Positions 1 to 10,803 of a stretch of DNA of 64,000 nucleotides are shown in pieces. Origin of the DNA: Schistosoma mansoni (lineage: Eukaryota; Platyhelminthes; Trematoda; Strigeidida; Schistosomatidae); contig NC_031495.1 in NCBI RefSeq assembly GCF_000237925.1, positions 1,256,407 through 1,320,406 on the forward strand, in the 5' to 3' direction. Positions within the stretch are counted from its first letter, which is position 1. Each line of letters begins with the position of its first letter. The notes under the pieces were generated by a model that saw nothing but the letters and a program-made list of their open reading frames with translations, was not told where the DNA came from and did no database searches. A program made the position numbers and the translations under genes.

Positions 1-542
1 ATAGTCCAGATTTGGATATAAATTAGGTAATCAGATTCTTATTATAATGAAAGAGTTAACTGATATTTCGGTAGTAAGGGTTCAAATGATTCTCAACTGG
101 CCACTGATTACTCAAGTATTATAATTATAAACTATGAAGAGACATAATTACCTGCCAAGTTATGACCCCGTCTGTATAAAACGTACAATTATTGTCCCTT
201 TTGACTTACTCCAGATGAACACTTTGAGAGCTATCAGTGTTTTCAAGGTGTTTACTTATTTTAAATCCATATGCATTTTTATCTAGTTACTGCAAAACAT
301 ATTTGAACGATGTATATCTCGTTGCCTTCAGCTGAATAATTTGGTAGAATAAGACATACACCGGCCAAGTGTTTTTCTATATCTCAAAGTTTTACTTCAG
401 TCTAAATGATAGTAAGTTAACTAAGAGTGGAATTTCTTTATTTACGTCAACAGAGTACCAACAGTTATTTGATCTCAAACTTCAATACTTTTTAAATCAG
501 TTCATTGGGATGAATTATCACTGGAAATCTGTTCATCATTCA
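1..542. other. Upstream non-coding DNA, no gene recognised
   Basis: AT-rich sequence with no recognisable domain. The open frame of the first gene extends back to about 369, but nothing before 510-543 looks conserved or shows a clear splice site, so this is treated as 5' UTR or intron. Confidence 0.4.
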
Positions 543-899
543 ATGGACTCATCTCAACCAACACTAAATGTTTTTGATTCACAAATTAAGCCCAAGGTAA
601 ATGATCAATTTGATCAGCATCAACATCATCCTTACTCCTTATTGAACATGAATACATCAGAATCTTTAAGATGTGACAAATTCAATCTACCTGTTCAAAC
701 ATTATTTTCACAAGATTCAATCAAGGAAACAGGTCGAAATGCTAGACCATCAACATCTACAAATGACTATTACAGTAATGATGAAGAATCCTTTGATGAA
801 TCTCTGTGTCCTAATGATTTCACTCCATTAGGATATTCAAAAACAATGAACTTGAATAAGCCAACAATTCTGAATTTTTCAATAGAACAAATAAAAACG
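543..899 (+). CDS. Exon a of the eh1-motif gene
   Basis: Encodes a Ser/Asn/His-rich, low-complexity N-terminal region with the eh1-like FSIEQI at its end. The donor GTGAGT at 900 is strong, and the frame closes about 40 bases into the intron. Confidence 0.55.
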
Positions 900-2399
900 G
901 TGAGTTTTTTGTTTAAGATCCATTGCGTTTACAGTGCTACTTAATTAGATGTTTTCAATGTCTATGGTATAGTATTACATAACTTAACACAATGATTAAT
1001 TTTTCCAATTTCCAAACCTTTATCGTCTTTGTGTGTAATACATAAATATTTTTGGTGAACAATCAAACATGCATTTGGCTGATCTAATTAAAAACAAGAT
1101 TAATACAAATACAAACGATGTTTAATGTTAAAAGCTATACAGCTAATTGATTACATGTTGATTAACCGTTTAAGCCATCTAGATATTACTTTAAACAAGT
1201 TACTTATACTAACTTGTACTTCTAAAAGCTTTCCTAAGTAGAATTATTTGGTGACAACTATTCCCAAAAGATTAAAGGATATGACACTAGTCACTACTCA
1301 GTTCGTAATTACTAAAAATATCTTTGTCTTTTGAAGATGAATTAGGTCCCGAATGACTTAGTATTATGAACCTGACTGTTGAATTAATTGGCGCTAATTT
1401 TCATCTCATGAAGAACATCGGTTCATTCAGGATTCAAGACGAGTTTGGTGATGAGTGCTAACGAGCGCCAAACTCAGATCTACAAAGGATTTCCTATTGA
1501 CTGAAGTCAACCACCAAATGTAAGATAAATATTGTTCTGTCGTGCTCCAATCTTTCATGTTTAGTCGTGTGTTCTTTCATAAAGGTTAATCGGTATACAC
1601 CGAACAAGTTACGGAGTAACTAGTTGTTTAAGTGACGTAATAGCATTATGAACTAGGGAGCTAAATGTTTTTTACAATCCAGTGGTTTTTCACTTTAGTT
1701 GATCAATTTCTAAAGAGGATTGATTTTGACGTGAAGCACTAAAAATATCTATCCTTTCTGAAAATACCCTTTGCTGATCAATACAAATAAACCTAATCCT
1801 AGGACTTCTTGTTGATTCTTTATAATTATGGGAAGTCCCGAAACGCTCTGAAATCTTGATTTGTTGTAGAACGATTGTACGCAATAAATAATCATAAACA
1901 TATTATATGATCATAAAAAGACAATTTTTCTATTTTTAAGCAATATAGCTCAGTTACAATGAGTTCTACATGTCTGTTTTACATTTTTGACGTGACTGTA
2001 TCTCTTTCAGGATTCGGAAAGTTCTACAATGCATGAATCTTACGATAATGAAACTAATGCAGAGAAGAAATACACTGACACTTCAGAACGTCGTTTAACT
2101 GATTTCAAAAAGAAGGAAACAATACTAGAAAAATGTCATGATAACTGTGATGATGTTGATGATCATGATGACAATGATGATGCTGATGAAGAGGATGTTG
2201 GTGATGATAACTGTGACAATAATGAAGCAATTAACACCAATCAGAATACAGACATGTCTAGAACGCTAACTGCATTAAATTATTATTACTGGTGGTTACA
2301 ATATATGTCAAGTGAACTTCCCCGTGCAAAGCAGTCAGTCGTTAGTGAAGCGAAAGTATCAGTGTTTAATAACTTTCCTTCACATGGTTGTTATGCCAA
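543..2399 (+). CDS. Partial gene, acidic protein with eh1-like motif (two exons)
   Basis: Two exons fit together: 543-899 and 2011-2399. The first ends ACG|GTGAGT in phase 0. The second begins after TCTCTTTCAG in phase 0, in the frame of the ORF that follows, and ends at a GTAAGT donor (2400) after two bases of a codon, so the gene continues downstream. The start is placed at the ATG at 543; an in-frame ATG at 510 is also possible. Just before the first junction the protein reads NKPTILNFSIEQIKT. FSIEQI resembles the engrailed-homology-1 repressor motif (F-x-I-x-x-I) common near the N terminus of homeobox and forkhead repressors. The second exon has a long Asp/Glu run (about 2140-2210) and an aromatic patch (NYYYWW). 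No homeodomain exon was found downstream, so the transcription-factor reading is an inference. Confidence 0.55.
1431..1515 (+). repeat. Decayed tRNA-derived repeat, family C fragment
   Basis: The stretch GATGAGTGC...CCAAACTC...GGATTTCCTATTGAC aligns by eye with the hammerhead-and-tail part of the family C element at 7955-8125. The catalytic GAAA and stem I are lost. It lies in the intron of the first gene. Confidence 0.5.
2011..2399 (+). CDS. Exon b of the eh1-motif gene
   Basis: Begins after a good polypyrimidine tract and AG (2009-2010), in phase 0, matching the previous exon. It encodes a charged segment, an Asp/Glu/Asn-rich run and then MSRTLTALNYYYWWLQYMSS. It ends AA|GTAAGT in phase 2. 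The ORF would stop immediately at 2401, which supports splicing there. Confidence 0.55.
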
Positions 2400-3454
2400 G
2401 TAAGTTGACCGTTGGTTTATGCAATAACAACAAAAAAGGCATGTTTTGAACAGTAAACCTTCATTTTTTTAATACTTCATTAGAATGCATGAAGTAGTAG
2501 GATTATTAAGACAACTGGTTTTCTCCAAGAGTAAAAGTTAATGAACTTCATTAGGACCTATTATTTGATATTTATTCAGAGTAGAGGTTGACTACTACGC
2601 ATATACAAAACTAAAATTGTCAATAATTATTTGTACCATGAATGGCTTTATCTTCAGCACTAAAGTTAAACTACATTAAGTCATTTCTTATTATTAAAAT
2701 AAGGTATTGCAGTTTTCTCATCTTTCATTAATTCATTGTTACCTTTTTTATCTTTTAGCGATGATTCATTAAAGTAGTAAGCAAGGACTTCGGAAGTAAA
2801 CACACTGACTCTATTGTTGAGTCAGAAAAACAGTGATAAATTTAAATGTGATCAACCATGGATTTGACAAGCCGAAACAACTTCTAATTGCAAATATGTT
2901 ATTCAAATGCTTAAAATACATGTGTCGATGTAACACGAAAATATCTTCCAGTGATATATATATATATATCCTATATACAATAATTTATTCCATCTTAAAT
3001 ACTTCCACTCTTACAGGAAAAATAATCAAGTCTAGTACGAAGCTCATTCCTACCTGACGTATATACTTTTTGATTAGACATAAAATTTCTTTAAATGTAC
3101 AGTTTGTTTCCTAATTATAAACCTCATTATGCTATATATACATGTAATATTTAATCAATATTAAGGCTAACAGAATTTCAACGGGTAGATTTATGTAAAC
3201 AGCATTAATAACTTGACAACAAAATCTTTGAAATTCATGATCAAATAAAACTTATAACTTGGTATTGATGTTTTATGTTTATAGAACTTTGTAATTTGCA
3301 TTTTTCATGAATAGAGTGTTTGAAGTTAATCTGAATATGATATTCATAATGACTACATGTTATATACCTAGGTTGACGTTAAAAATTGTAAGAATGAAAA
3401 ATCAGCTTTTGAAGATGTAATAAAACTACAAAGATATTCTAAACCTCGTCTGTT
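2400..3454. other. Intronic or intergenic DNA, no gene seen
   Basis: Presumed intron downstream of exon b. It holds a short TA microsatellite near 2955-2970. No further exon of the gene was recognised. Confidence 0.4.
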
Positions 3455-3862
3455 GATAAGCAAAGATGGATAGTGGCTAATAGTGGAATCCAGGATATGC
3501 GTTTCGTCCTATTTGGGACTCGTCAGCTGGATGTACCTGCATCTCAGAGTAGATGTTCACTCTGGGACTCGAACTCAGTACCACTCGCTTCAAACGCTAT
3601 CAAGTTATCCACTCAGCTACTGACTCCTGATAGCCACTTACTTGTGTAATGGTATGAAGTTTAAATTCATTTAGTATTGTTTGTTTGAATCTTCCCATTG
3701 ATGTTTAGGAGTGCAGTTGTTCAGTCTCTTATTGGCATATGTGCATACTGTGCGTACTGCCTCGATATAGCCTAGTTCACAAGGATTATAAGCAAAGATG
3801 AATCAAAGACTGATCAATTGCAGTCCTAACATCAATGGGAAGATTCAAACCAACAATACCAA
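3455..3862 (-). repeat. Family A (Sm-alpha-like) tRNA-derived repeat, monomer plus partial second unit
   Basis: Read on minus, the unit has a leader, a tRNA-like segment with A- and B-box-like boxes, a hammerhead (3488-3532) and a 3' end CCATCTTTGCTTATC. The motif GCAAAGATG recurs at 3460 and 3792, giving a spacing of 332 bp. After 3792 the leader appears again but inverted, so 3685-3733 and 3806-3862 form an imperfect inverted repeat around the junction. Confidence 0.8.
3488..3532 (-). ncRNA. Hammerhead ribozyme, type I, family A
   Basis: On minus: stem I arms ATCCAG and CTGGAT, core CTGACGA, stem II GTCC...GGAC, then GAAA. The stem III segment CGCATATC pairs poorly compared with CGCGCGTC in other copies, so activity of a single unit is doubtful. 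Confidence 0.75.
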
Positions 3863-5293
3863 GTGAACTCGTCAGTAGTTGTTTAAAATAATAACATAAG
3901 TACTCTTACATAGCATGAGAATGAAGAAAATTTTTTTTTTGTTCATGAATAATATTTACTGGATAGTTTTTAATCAATAGTAGTGAATAGTATAGACTTT
4001 TAAGAGATTAATGAAGTTTGTCTAAGATGGTATAAAGTCTTGTGTGATATACGTGTAACAGTTCCATGAAAGACATTTAAATCAAAACCTTAATATGAGT
4101 GTGTTATTATCATTTTATAACATGAGTTGATTGAACTTGAATATTTTTTTCCGTTGTAACAAAATGATAATTTTGGATTTATGATGAAGATCGATGATGA
4201 AAATATTCAACTAAGAGAATGTTTATGAAAAGTACCAAATGAAATTAACGAATGGGTCCAATTTCTTGAATTATATTTACAAGTTAACAGTGATAACATG
4301 AATATCTCATGATAATCTTCATGGTAGATTTCTAAGCAGAAAGTTGTAGTGAAATCTATAAATTTTAAAATGATTCATTTATCATAGTACTGAATCCATT
4401 CAGGAAGTTTGATACGAGCTTACGATTTTTCAGTACACGAAATATGGAACAAATCTGAATCGTACATATAAGCGGTGGTTTAACTTTCATCAATCACTAA
4501 CAGCTGTTAATGGGATAGCAGGAAACTTAATAACTAGACAATAATATGTTTTTATTCAGTAACTAAAGCAATTGACATGAACGAAACCTAATTATAAGTT
4601 TATGCCACTATTAGTAATGATTTTAGTCATCTGTTTACTAATATTCAGGATGAAATTTTGATCAATCTTCGTTGACATATTTACATCTAGTGCAACTACT
4701 TCGATTATATTGGCTATTATGTTACCAGTTATTTCGAATAGATGACTTGTGTATAGCAGTGAAATTCAGGATGTTTTCTTGTCTTAATCAGGACTCGTCA
4801 ACCGAGTGTACAGCCAACCCGGTGAAGATGTTTACATTCAGATCGTTAGCTTCAAATTCCTGACACGTTATCCACTGAACTATTGAGTTTAAATAGCTAC
4901 TAACTTGTTCAACGAGTATGATATTTATATCATTATTAGTAAGGTTTTGAATTATTCCGTTCTTAATACAAGGGACTGACATTTTGATCACTCCTAGTTT
5001 AAAAATATGTGTCGGAATGTGAACGTCAAAACCGAGATGCTGGTACATCCAGTTGATAAGTCCATCGCTTCAAAGAAATTAAAAGTCATGTTCTGTGCAA
5101 CCAATAACTCGTTCAAAGTAAATGATGGTTAGTGATTAGATTATACTTTACATGTCATATTTTACGATGGTGAGATTAGAATTGTAGCTCAAAACAGGAT
5201 AAATAAAAAACGACGAATGAAAAAAACAAACTAAACATATATATGCTAGGGACCATGAACATTTATTTTAATGTTACTTTAAAACAAGGGAGA
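3863..5293. other. Non-coding DNA with a decayed family A copy
   Basis: No gene was recognised. At about 4766-4920 (minus) an old family A repeat is visible: CAGGACTCGTCAACC..., a B-box-like stretch and CGTTATCCACTGAAC align with the tRNA-like part of other copies. It has no intact ribozyme. Confidence 0.45.
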
Positions 5294-5468
5294 TACTCAG
5301 TAGCTAAGTGGATAACGCGATGGCGTTTGAAGCGAACGGTACTGGGTTAGAGTCCCAGAGTGAACATCTACTCTGAGATGCAGGTACATTCAGCTGACGA
5401 GTCCCAAATTGGACGAAACGCATATCCTGGATTCCACTATTAGCCACTATCCATGTTTGCTTATAATG
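5294..5468 (+). repeat. Family A (Sm-alpha-like) tRNA-derived repeat
   Basis: Contains AGCTAAGTGGATAACGCG (A-box-like), CTGGGTTAGAGTCCCAG (B-box region), the hammerhead 5388-5432 and the end CCATGTTTGCTTATAATG. It shares the CGCATATCC variant and the word ATTAGCCACTAT with the copy at 3455, so the two are close relatives in opposite orientation. Confidence 0.85.
5388..5432 (+). ncRNA. Hammerhead ribozyme, type I, family A
   Basis: Stem I ATTCAG/CTGGAT (one G-U pair), CTGACGA core at 5394-5400, stem II GTCC...GGAC, GAAA at 5414-5417, cleavage triplet ATC before 5427. The core is complete; stem III is weak. Confidence 0.8.
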
Positions 5469-5944
5469 ATTACACTTTATTTAAGTGAATTAATAACCAA
5501 CATTTCGTAACCGTTGATACAATTCAAGACTCTTAAAGAAGATAAATCCTTCTGATTAAAATATCCTATGTATTTTACACTGAAAATATAAGTAACTTCA
5601 GTAGTATATATTTGAAATTATTTTCACTGTCAATAGAATTTCGTGTTTAACTGAACATAATCAGTATTTATTTAAAATTATCAAGTTCAACCTTCTTATT
5701 GATACTTATAATCAGTATTGTCAGTATCTATAAACTTCTCTAAAATCTAATCCATAACTCTATGGCTTCAAAGTTTAAGAAATGGACAACTATGTGAAAT
5801 CTAAATAGATAAATCAGTTAACTAGACCTTATTTTTAATATTTATTGAACTATATGACAGATATTTTCCTTAGTTTAATGTCTATTAGAATGAAGTTCAT
5901 CAAAGTGTGAGTGGTTATTTTAAAAACAATATTAAGTAACAGAT
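5469..5944. other. AT-rich DNA, nothing recognised
   Basis: No coding potential, repeat family or RNA gene was recognised between the two SINE copies. Confidence 0.4.
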
Positions 5945-6125
5945 ACAGTGATCTAGTGATTAAGCGCTCTGTCGTGAGACTGGTAGGTCCTGGGTTCGAC
6001 TCTCGCGAGGCGGGATCGTAGATGCACACTGCTGAAGAGTCCGACAATGGGACGAAACAGTCGTCCAGTGCTTCTAGGTTTTCCATGGTGGTCTAGCTTC
6101 AACTGACTCATGATTTCAACTATGA
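5945..6125 (+). repeat. Family B tRNA-derived SINE with hammerhead
   Basis: The tRNA-like head (CAGTGATCTAGTGATTAAGC, then GGTCCTGGGTTCGACTC as a B box) is followed by a hammerhead and the conserved tail CCATGGTGGTCTAGC...TGACTCATGATTTCAAC. This is one of the most complete B copies. Confidence 0.85.
6026..6071 (+). ncRNA. Hammerhead ribozyme, type I, family B
   Basis: Stem I ACACTG/CAGTGC (five pairs), core CTGAAGA at 6032-6038 (fits CTGANGA), stem II GTCC...GGAC, GAAA at 6054-6057, cleavage triplet GTC at 6063-6065. Stem III is very short. Confidence 0.75.
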
Positions 6126-6736
6126 AAATAACAGATACCAATTCTTCCTTTATTCTATTATCATCAGTAATTTATTCATGAGCTTTTAATCTATTAGATA
6201 AATCACAAGTAAATGAATTTAACGTTTATTTCTGTTACTAATTCAATATTTCCTGTGTTTGTTGTTCTGTTATGTAAGTAACTTATTCTGTTTTACATTT
6301 ATTTTCAATTCTCTTTTTCTTCTATTAAATTTCATTTTGTCCTCCAATCTTTAATAACGTATATTCACATTCTTTTGAAACAAACCAAAAGCATTAAACA
6401 TTTTGTTCATCGTATGTTTTCATATTTTGCTTATAAAGAATAAATAAATAGTTTAAAAAAAGTTTTTCTATATTACTCAAAGAATATAAAACAACACTTA
6501 TAAGTAGTATGTATGTAAATGTATGGAACATGTCTTTATACACGTGTGACAATATGAAACAATGTTGTTTACAAGTTAATTCATGTTTCATCGTGATAAG
6601 GTGTAGACAATAATAACCAACATAAACATGTATACACGAATACCGATAAAAGAATAACAAGTGAAATAATATATCCCCCAAAAATTAGTTTTCATGGCTT
6701 ATCGAGATGTCTTATAGTTGAATTTATCAGTAAATT
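6126..6736. other. AT-rich DNA, nothing recognised
   Basis: Open frames here are low-complexity, without conserved motifs. No repeat family was recognised. Confidence 0.4.
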
Positions 6737-6930
6737 AAAGCTAGACCACCATGGAAAACCTGGAAGCACTGAATGGCCATTTCGTTCTAGCCCAAAGGTT
6801 CTCGGTTCGAGTCCCACATGCGGTTATCATGGATACGCACTGCTGAGGAGTCTCATAATAGGATGAAACGGCCGTCCAGTGCTTCCAGGTTTTCCATGGT
6901 GGTCTAGCTTTAATCAACTGATGGATTCAG
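6737..6930. repeat. Two family B SINE fragments in inverted orientation
   Basis: A minus-strand tail fragment (about 6737-6790) faces a plus-strand copy (about 6800-6930). The roughly 30-nt arms at about 6740-6770 and 6880-6911 are near-perfect inverted repeats containing CCACCATGGAAAACCTGG and its complement. The plus copy retains a B box (TCTCGGTTCGAGTCC). Confidence 0.8.
6837..6882 (+). ncRNA. Hammerhead ribozyme, type I, family B
   Basis: Stem I GCACTG/CAGTGC perfect, core CTGAGGA at 6843-6849, stem II GTCT...GGAT with wobble pairs, GAAA, stem III CGG/CCG, cleavage triplet GTC. The core is intact. Confidence 0.75.
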
Positions 6931-7954
6931 CTATTAAAAATTACTACAATATGAATAATAAAATGTATTTATTTTTTTTCATATTCTATGAAGCTATTCG
7001 GTTTATTCTAGTTAACTTAGTTAATCTAAATTGCATTTCAAGAATTATCAAGTGAATAATGAGACCGTACATTGTGAAAATACATAAATGTTAAATACAT
7101 CCAGGAAGAAATGGTACTGTCTGAGTAATAGTATACATGTACTTTTTAAAAAAAATACAATTTTTCTAAATAATCTGAATACTATTTTGTTTATGTGATA
7201 GAGTGAATGGAAAGTATTCTAATATGGATTCTGCACAATATACCTGATACAAGTTTCTACAAAAAGTGTTTTGACTTGCACTTGTAATAAGTTTTTAACT
7301 GTACTGAAATTAAAACAATCGTTAATTCATCTTTTAGATCATTTATCTTCATCTATTCATGGAATATGTTGCATAACTGAAAGCACTACGGAATTTAATG
7401 AAGGATGACTGTTAGTCTGTTTACACATCTAACTCTCCACTTATCTGTTTGTTTACATTTATACCTGTCTGACAATATGTAGTTCATTACTAGGACTAAA
7501 CAACTTTCCAGTGCTTCCAGGTTTTCAATGGTTTTATTACTTAAACCAGTTGATGATCTCAATAAAATTCAACAATCTTCACAACGTCATACTGATATTT
7601 ATCCTAAAAGATATGAAACAGCACAGCTGATTAAGCCAAATGATCCTTACTAGTTAGCTTGTGAATGTTCCTTTATTAATTACATTACTAAATACTTTAC
7701 TCTGTAATCAGTTCTAGAAACTGAGTTAACATTTTATAATAACAAGCAAATATAACATAAAACTTAGAAATAACATTAATTTAACGTACTATAAACTCAG
7801 AAATGCTTAGCAACATAAATCAAAACTAATCAACTAACATAGTCTAAAAGAGAGTAATGTTAATTGTAAATTTTAGTTTACTCTGAAGCAATCACAATTG
7901 ATTGATCACTGGGTGGTGATCAATGTCATGTGTGTCAAGTCCTTCTTAGTACTG
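6931..7954. other. AT-rich DNA with a family B tail fragment
   Basis: The only recognisable item is a short plus-strand B tail at about 7505-7545 (CCAGTGCTTCCAGG, then TTTTCAATGG). No gene was found. Confidence 0.45.
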
Positions 7955-8125
7955 ATCGAATAGCTCAGTGGTAACGTCTCTGACTGTGAAGCTGAGTAAC
8001 ACGGGATCGAATCCGTCAGGGAGCACCAGTTCCCTCAAGATTACACGTACACCTTGCTGATGAGTGCCAAGTAGCATGAAACCCGGGTCCAGGGTTTCCT
8101 GTTGACCACCTCCAACCACCATCTT
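7955..8125 (+). repeat. Family C tRNA-derived SINE with hammerhead
   Basis: The head has an A-box-like AATAGCTCAGTGGTAACG and a B-box-like GGGATCGAATCC, spaced as in a tRNA. A hammerhead (8051-8095) and a tail ending in CCAACCACC follow. Outside the ribozyme architecture the sequence differs from families A and B. Confidence 0.75.
8051..8095 (+). ncRNA. Hammerhead ribozyme, type I, family C
   Basis: Stem I ACCTTG/CAGGGT (one G-U), canonical core CTGATGA at 8057-8063, stem II GTGC...GCAT, GAAA at 8078-8081, stem III CCC/GGG, cleavage triplet GTC at 8087-8089. All core positions match consensus, with stem sequences different from A and B. Confidence 0.8.
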
Positions 8126-8337
8126 ATACTCTGAAGCAGTCAGAAACTTGGCAAGTAAAACTTTTTTAATAAATAAAATGTTCATTAAACATCAGTCTTA
8201 AAATATACCATTTTAAATGTTAAGTAATCTAAAGATAACTCACTTGCTGGGACACCTTGTCTAGATGCCTGAAGTGACTGTTTTTACGTAATCCTGGGAA
8301 GTTTCACCATACCATTTATCCTTGTTTTATTCATTAC

Positions 8338-8855
8338 TGTTATACCTAGTGCGTTTGTGCCCAGTTTAATATATGGACGTGCTGGTTCCCGCCAATCACA
8401 GAGGAGTGAATTATCAATCAGAGCAGTGATACACAAAAGTCGTATGAGCAGTCTTGAGTACTTATCAGTCCTGCTTTCTACCTAGCCCAGGCAGTTAAGT
8501 CCAGTATACCAATAACAGCCTCTGCAATAGGAATCATTATTCTCAAACATACTGGGTTTATATACCAAACAAACTGACCATATCGTACCATAAAATGGAA
8601 AATAACATTTGTACAAGATATGGCCAAATGTGACTGTGAATAGGGGGAACAGCAGTCCATAGACTGGGGATAACTCAAGAATTGTAAATCGTATAGTAAT
8701 AGTCTATAGGTCAAAATAAAGCTTATAATAAGAGGGACACGAATATGAATAGTTGAGTTACTTAACAATTATACAATAGGAAATATAAACATATCATATT
8801 GGTCCATAAATAGTTCTCAGAAGTTACCATTCATAAATCTTCACGGGATATAACA
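8338..8855 (-). mobile_element. Solo LTR, complete, with 5-bp target duplication
   Basis: Read on minus it starts TGTTATATCCCGTG and ends TATAACA, with TG...CA ends and imperfect inverted termini. ATTAC flanks both sides (8333-8337 and 8856-8860), a 5-bp duplication typical of LTR integration. Copies lie at 62315-62828 (plus), 61206-61349 (deleted) and about 58800-59090 (decayed). No internal retroviral-type genes adjoin, so it is a solo LTR. It contains an open frame of 96 codons (8478-8768, minus) that also exists in the 62-kb copy. Confidence 0.85.
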
Positions 8856-9536
8856 ATTACTCTAATTTGAAAAAGAAAATGTTTTTTTTTACTTTAACAT
8901 ACAGAAATTATCCCACTACTTATCTAGTATAGGAGATTTGTTCGAAATATACTACATATGCCTATATACATACATATGTCTTTACTATTACATATATATA
9001 TGAGGAATAACAGCGGTAGAATTTAATCAACTGTAAAATGAGTTCACTTAAGCGTTTATTTATCTCTTGTAAAAATAAACATTAGCAACAATAAAAATAT
9101 ACATACTACTTAAAGTCTTCTATTTGTATACAAGCAACAAAAAAAGGAAAGAAAAAAGAGAAGAAAAGAAAAAAAGAAAACATCACTTCATTTATGATAG
9201 TTAATATTGTATAAAATTGAGAGAAAAAATATATTAAAGAATTCAATTCAGATATGAGAATTCTTTATTCTCAAAAAAAAAAAATTACCTAGAAGAATAA
9301 GAATAATAAAATGACAAATGATCATTTATGCTTAATTAACTTTATATGATGATGATGAAGTAGCATCATCAACAAGTTCCCTTTATTGTTTATTCATTTA
9401 TATAAAGCAATAATAATAATAATGTTCATTTATTAACAACATTTTGTGGATAATTTTAGTTATTCTAAAATGTCTCAATAACTATTTCATCATTATATCA
9501 ATCTGATTATTAGATGATTGACAATTTCAACTTTAT
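8856..9536. other. AT-rich low-complexity DNA
   Basis: Purine-rich and A/T-rich tracts, for example around 9140-9180, and short trinucleotide runs near 9350-9420. No gene was recognised. Confidence 0.4.
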
Positions 9537-9672
9537 ATAGTTGAGATCATGAGTCAATTGTAGCTAGACCAGTATGGAAAACCTGGAAGCACTGGACAGC
9601 CGTTTCATCCTATTGTAGGATTCCTCAACAGTGCGCATCCACGTTTCCGCCTCACGAGGTTCGAACCCAGTT
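9537..9672 (-). repeat. Family B SINE fragment fused to RTE sequence
   Basis: Minus-strand B tail, hammerhead region (9589-9634) and B-box region. The ribozyme core reads TTGAGGA, so the conserved C is lost. At about 9672 it joins RTE endonuclease sequence in the same orientation. Confidence 0.75.
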
Positions 9673-10033
9673 TTGTTGTCCAGCTTGCGTCCAATGGGTT
9701 TTTCTGATTCCAAGTACTGCCGATTTGTATCTCCTCATTTCCATTGTTATTTGACTGGTCTTCCCGATCTCCCACATTGTCCGAACGTTCCATGTACTTA
9801 TAAAAATTGTTGCTCTGGTTGTTAAAAGGGACATTAGTCTCGTGACTGACGAAGAATCTCGACTTCCATCCTGAGGCGTCATAATTCTTGCTTCAACTCC
9901 CAGGGCAGAGTTTAAATGGTTTAATTTGTTTAATCTGGTTGGCGTATTTTTACCAAGATTTTTTTCTACGGGATGGGGTTGCCGACCCCATGCTCAACCC
10001 TCCTCCTTTACCCGGGTTTGGGACCAGCAGTAA
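9673..10033 (-). mobile_element. RTE LINE 5' fragment (UTR and start of endonuclease)
   Basis: On minus it matches the 5' end of the RTE at 21812: CCCGGGTAAAGGAGGAGGGT, then an endonuclease start reading TWNVRTMWE and ending near THWTQAGQQNW. It stops abruptly at the SINE junction. No later RTE sequence is present. Confidence 0.8.
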
Positions 10034-10696
10034 CTCTAAAAAATCTACAGGAATTAAAGTAACTTAATTCTGAAAACTGTATAAATTCACGAAAAGGATT
10101 GTTTACATTTTCACTTGGTTTAGTAATATTTTTATGATTATTTATGTGTGAGATTGATCATCCAAAAAAATAAAAAGCGTTTAAAGAATTCCGTTAAGGA
10201 AATATAAAAGTTAGTTATTAAAACACTTGAAATTCCTGACGATTTCTTTAATGATATATAAATGTTAGATCTGTTACATGAAGTGCTAATGTATAGCTTC
10301 CTTTAAATGAATGAAAAATAAAACAAATGCTTCTTACATTAAAACGATTGAGAAAATTTGTAGCCCAAGTGATTTTTTTTGGTGGTGCCGAGTTCTCCAA
10401 GCTAGATGGATTAACTGCTGAAGCTGCTCTCTGGACGGTGTTAAATGGCGTTTTAATTTTGAGCTAACATTAGACGGGACTAATTTACATAAGTAGTGAA
10501 ACTTTCCATAGTGATACAACATTTTTCATTATTTCTTTACCGAACTAAAAACAAGTGCTCCAGTTGATTAAATTTCTAAATAGTTGAATAAAACAAAGTT
10601 TCCCTTATTTGGATAATTTATAAAATCTCTCAAAGCTGTTTCTTATATGTTTGAAATTTCGGATACTAACTAACTAACAATTTTACTGTTTATATA
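10034..10696. other. Non-coding DNA, nothing recognised
   Basis: No domain, RNA gene or known repeat family was recognised. Confidence 0.35.
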
Positions 10697-10803
10697 TACT
10701 TGAAATCATGAGTCAATTGAAGCTAGACCACCATGGAAAACCTGGAAGCACTGGACGACCGTTTCATCTTATTGTGGGACTCTTCAGCAGTGCGCATCCA
10801 CGG
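10697..10803 (-). repeat. Family B SINE 3' part, degenerate hammerhead
   Basis: The B tail and ribozyme region are present; the tRNA-like head is absent. The ribozyme (10748-10793) keeps stem I GCACTG/CAGTGC, CTGAAGA and GAAA, but stem II has a mismatch (GTCC against AGAT). Confidence 0.7.

Noticed and set aside
2833-3057. 74-codon plus-strand frame as a further exon of the first gene
   Set aside because: Low-complexity, no acceptor in the needed phase and no conserved motif.
5945-6020. tRNA-like heads of the SINE copies as functional tRNA genes
   Set aside because: They have A- and B-box-like words, but acceptor and anticodon stems do not close and they continue into repeat bodies.
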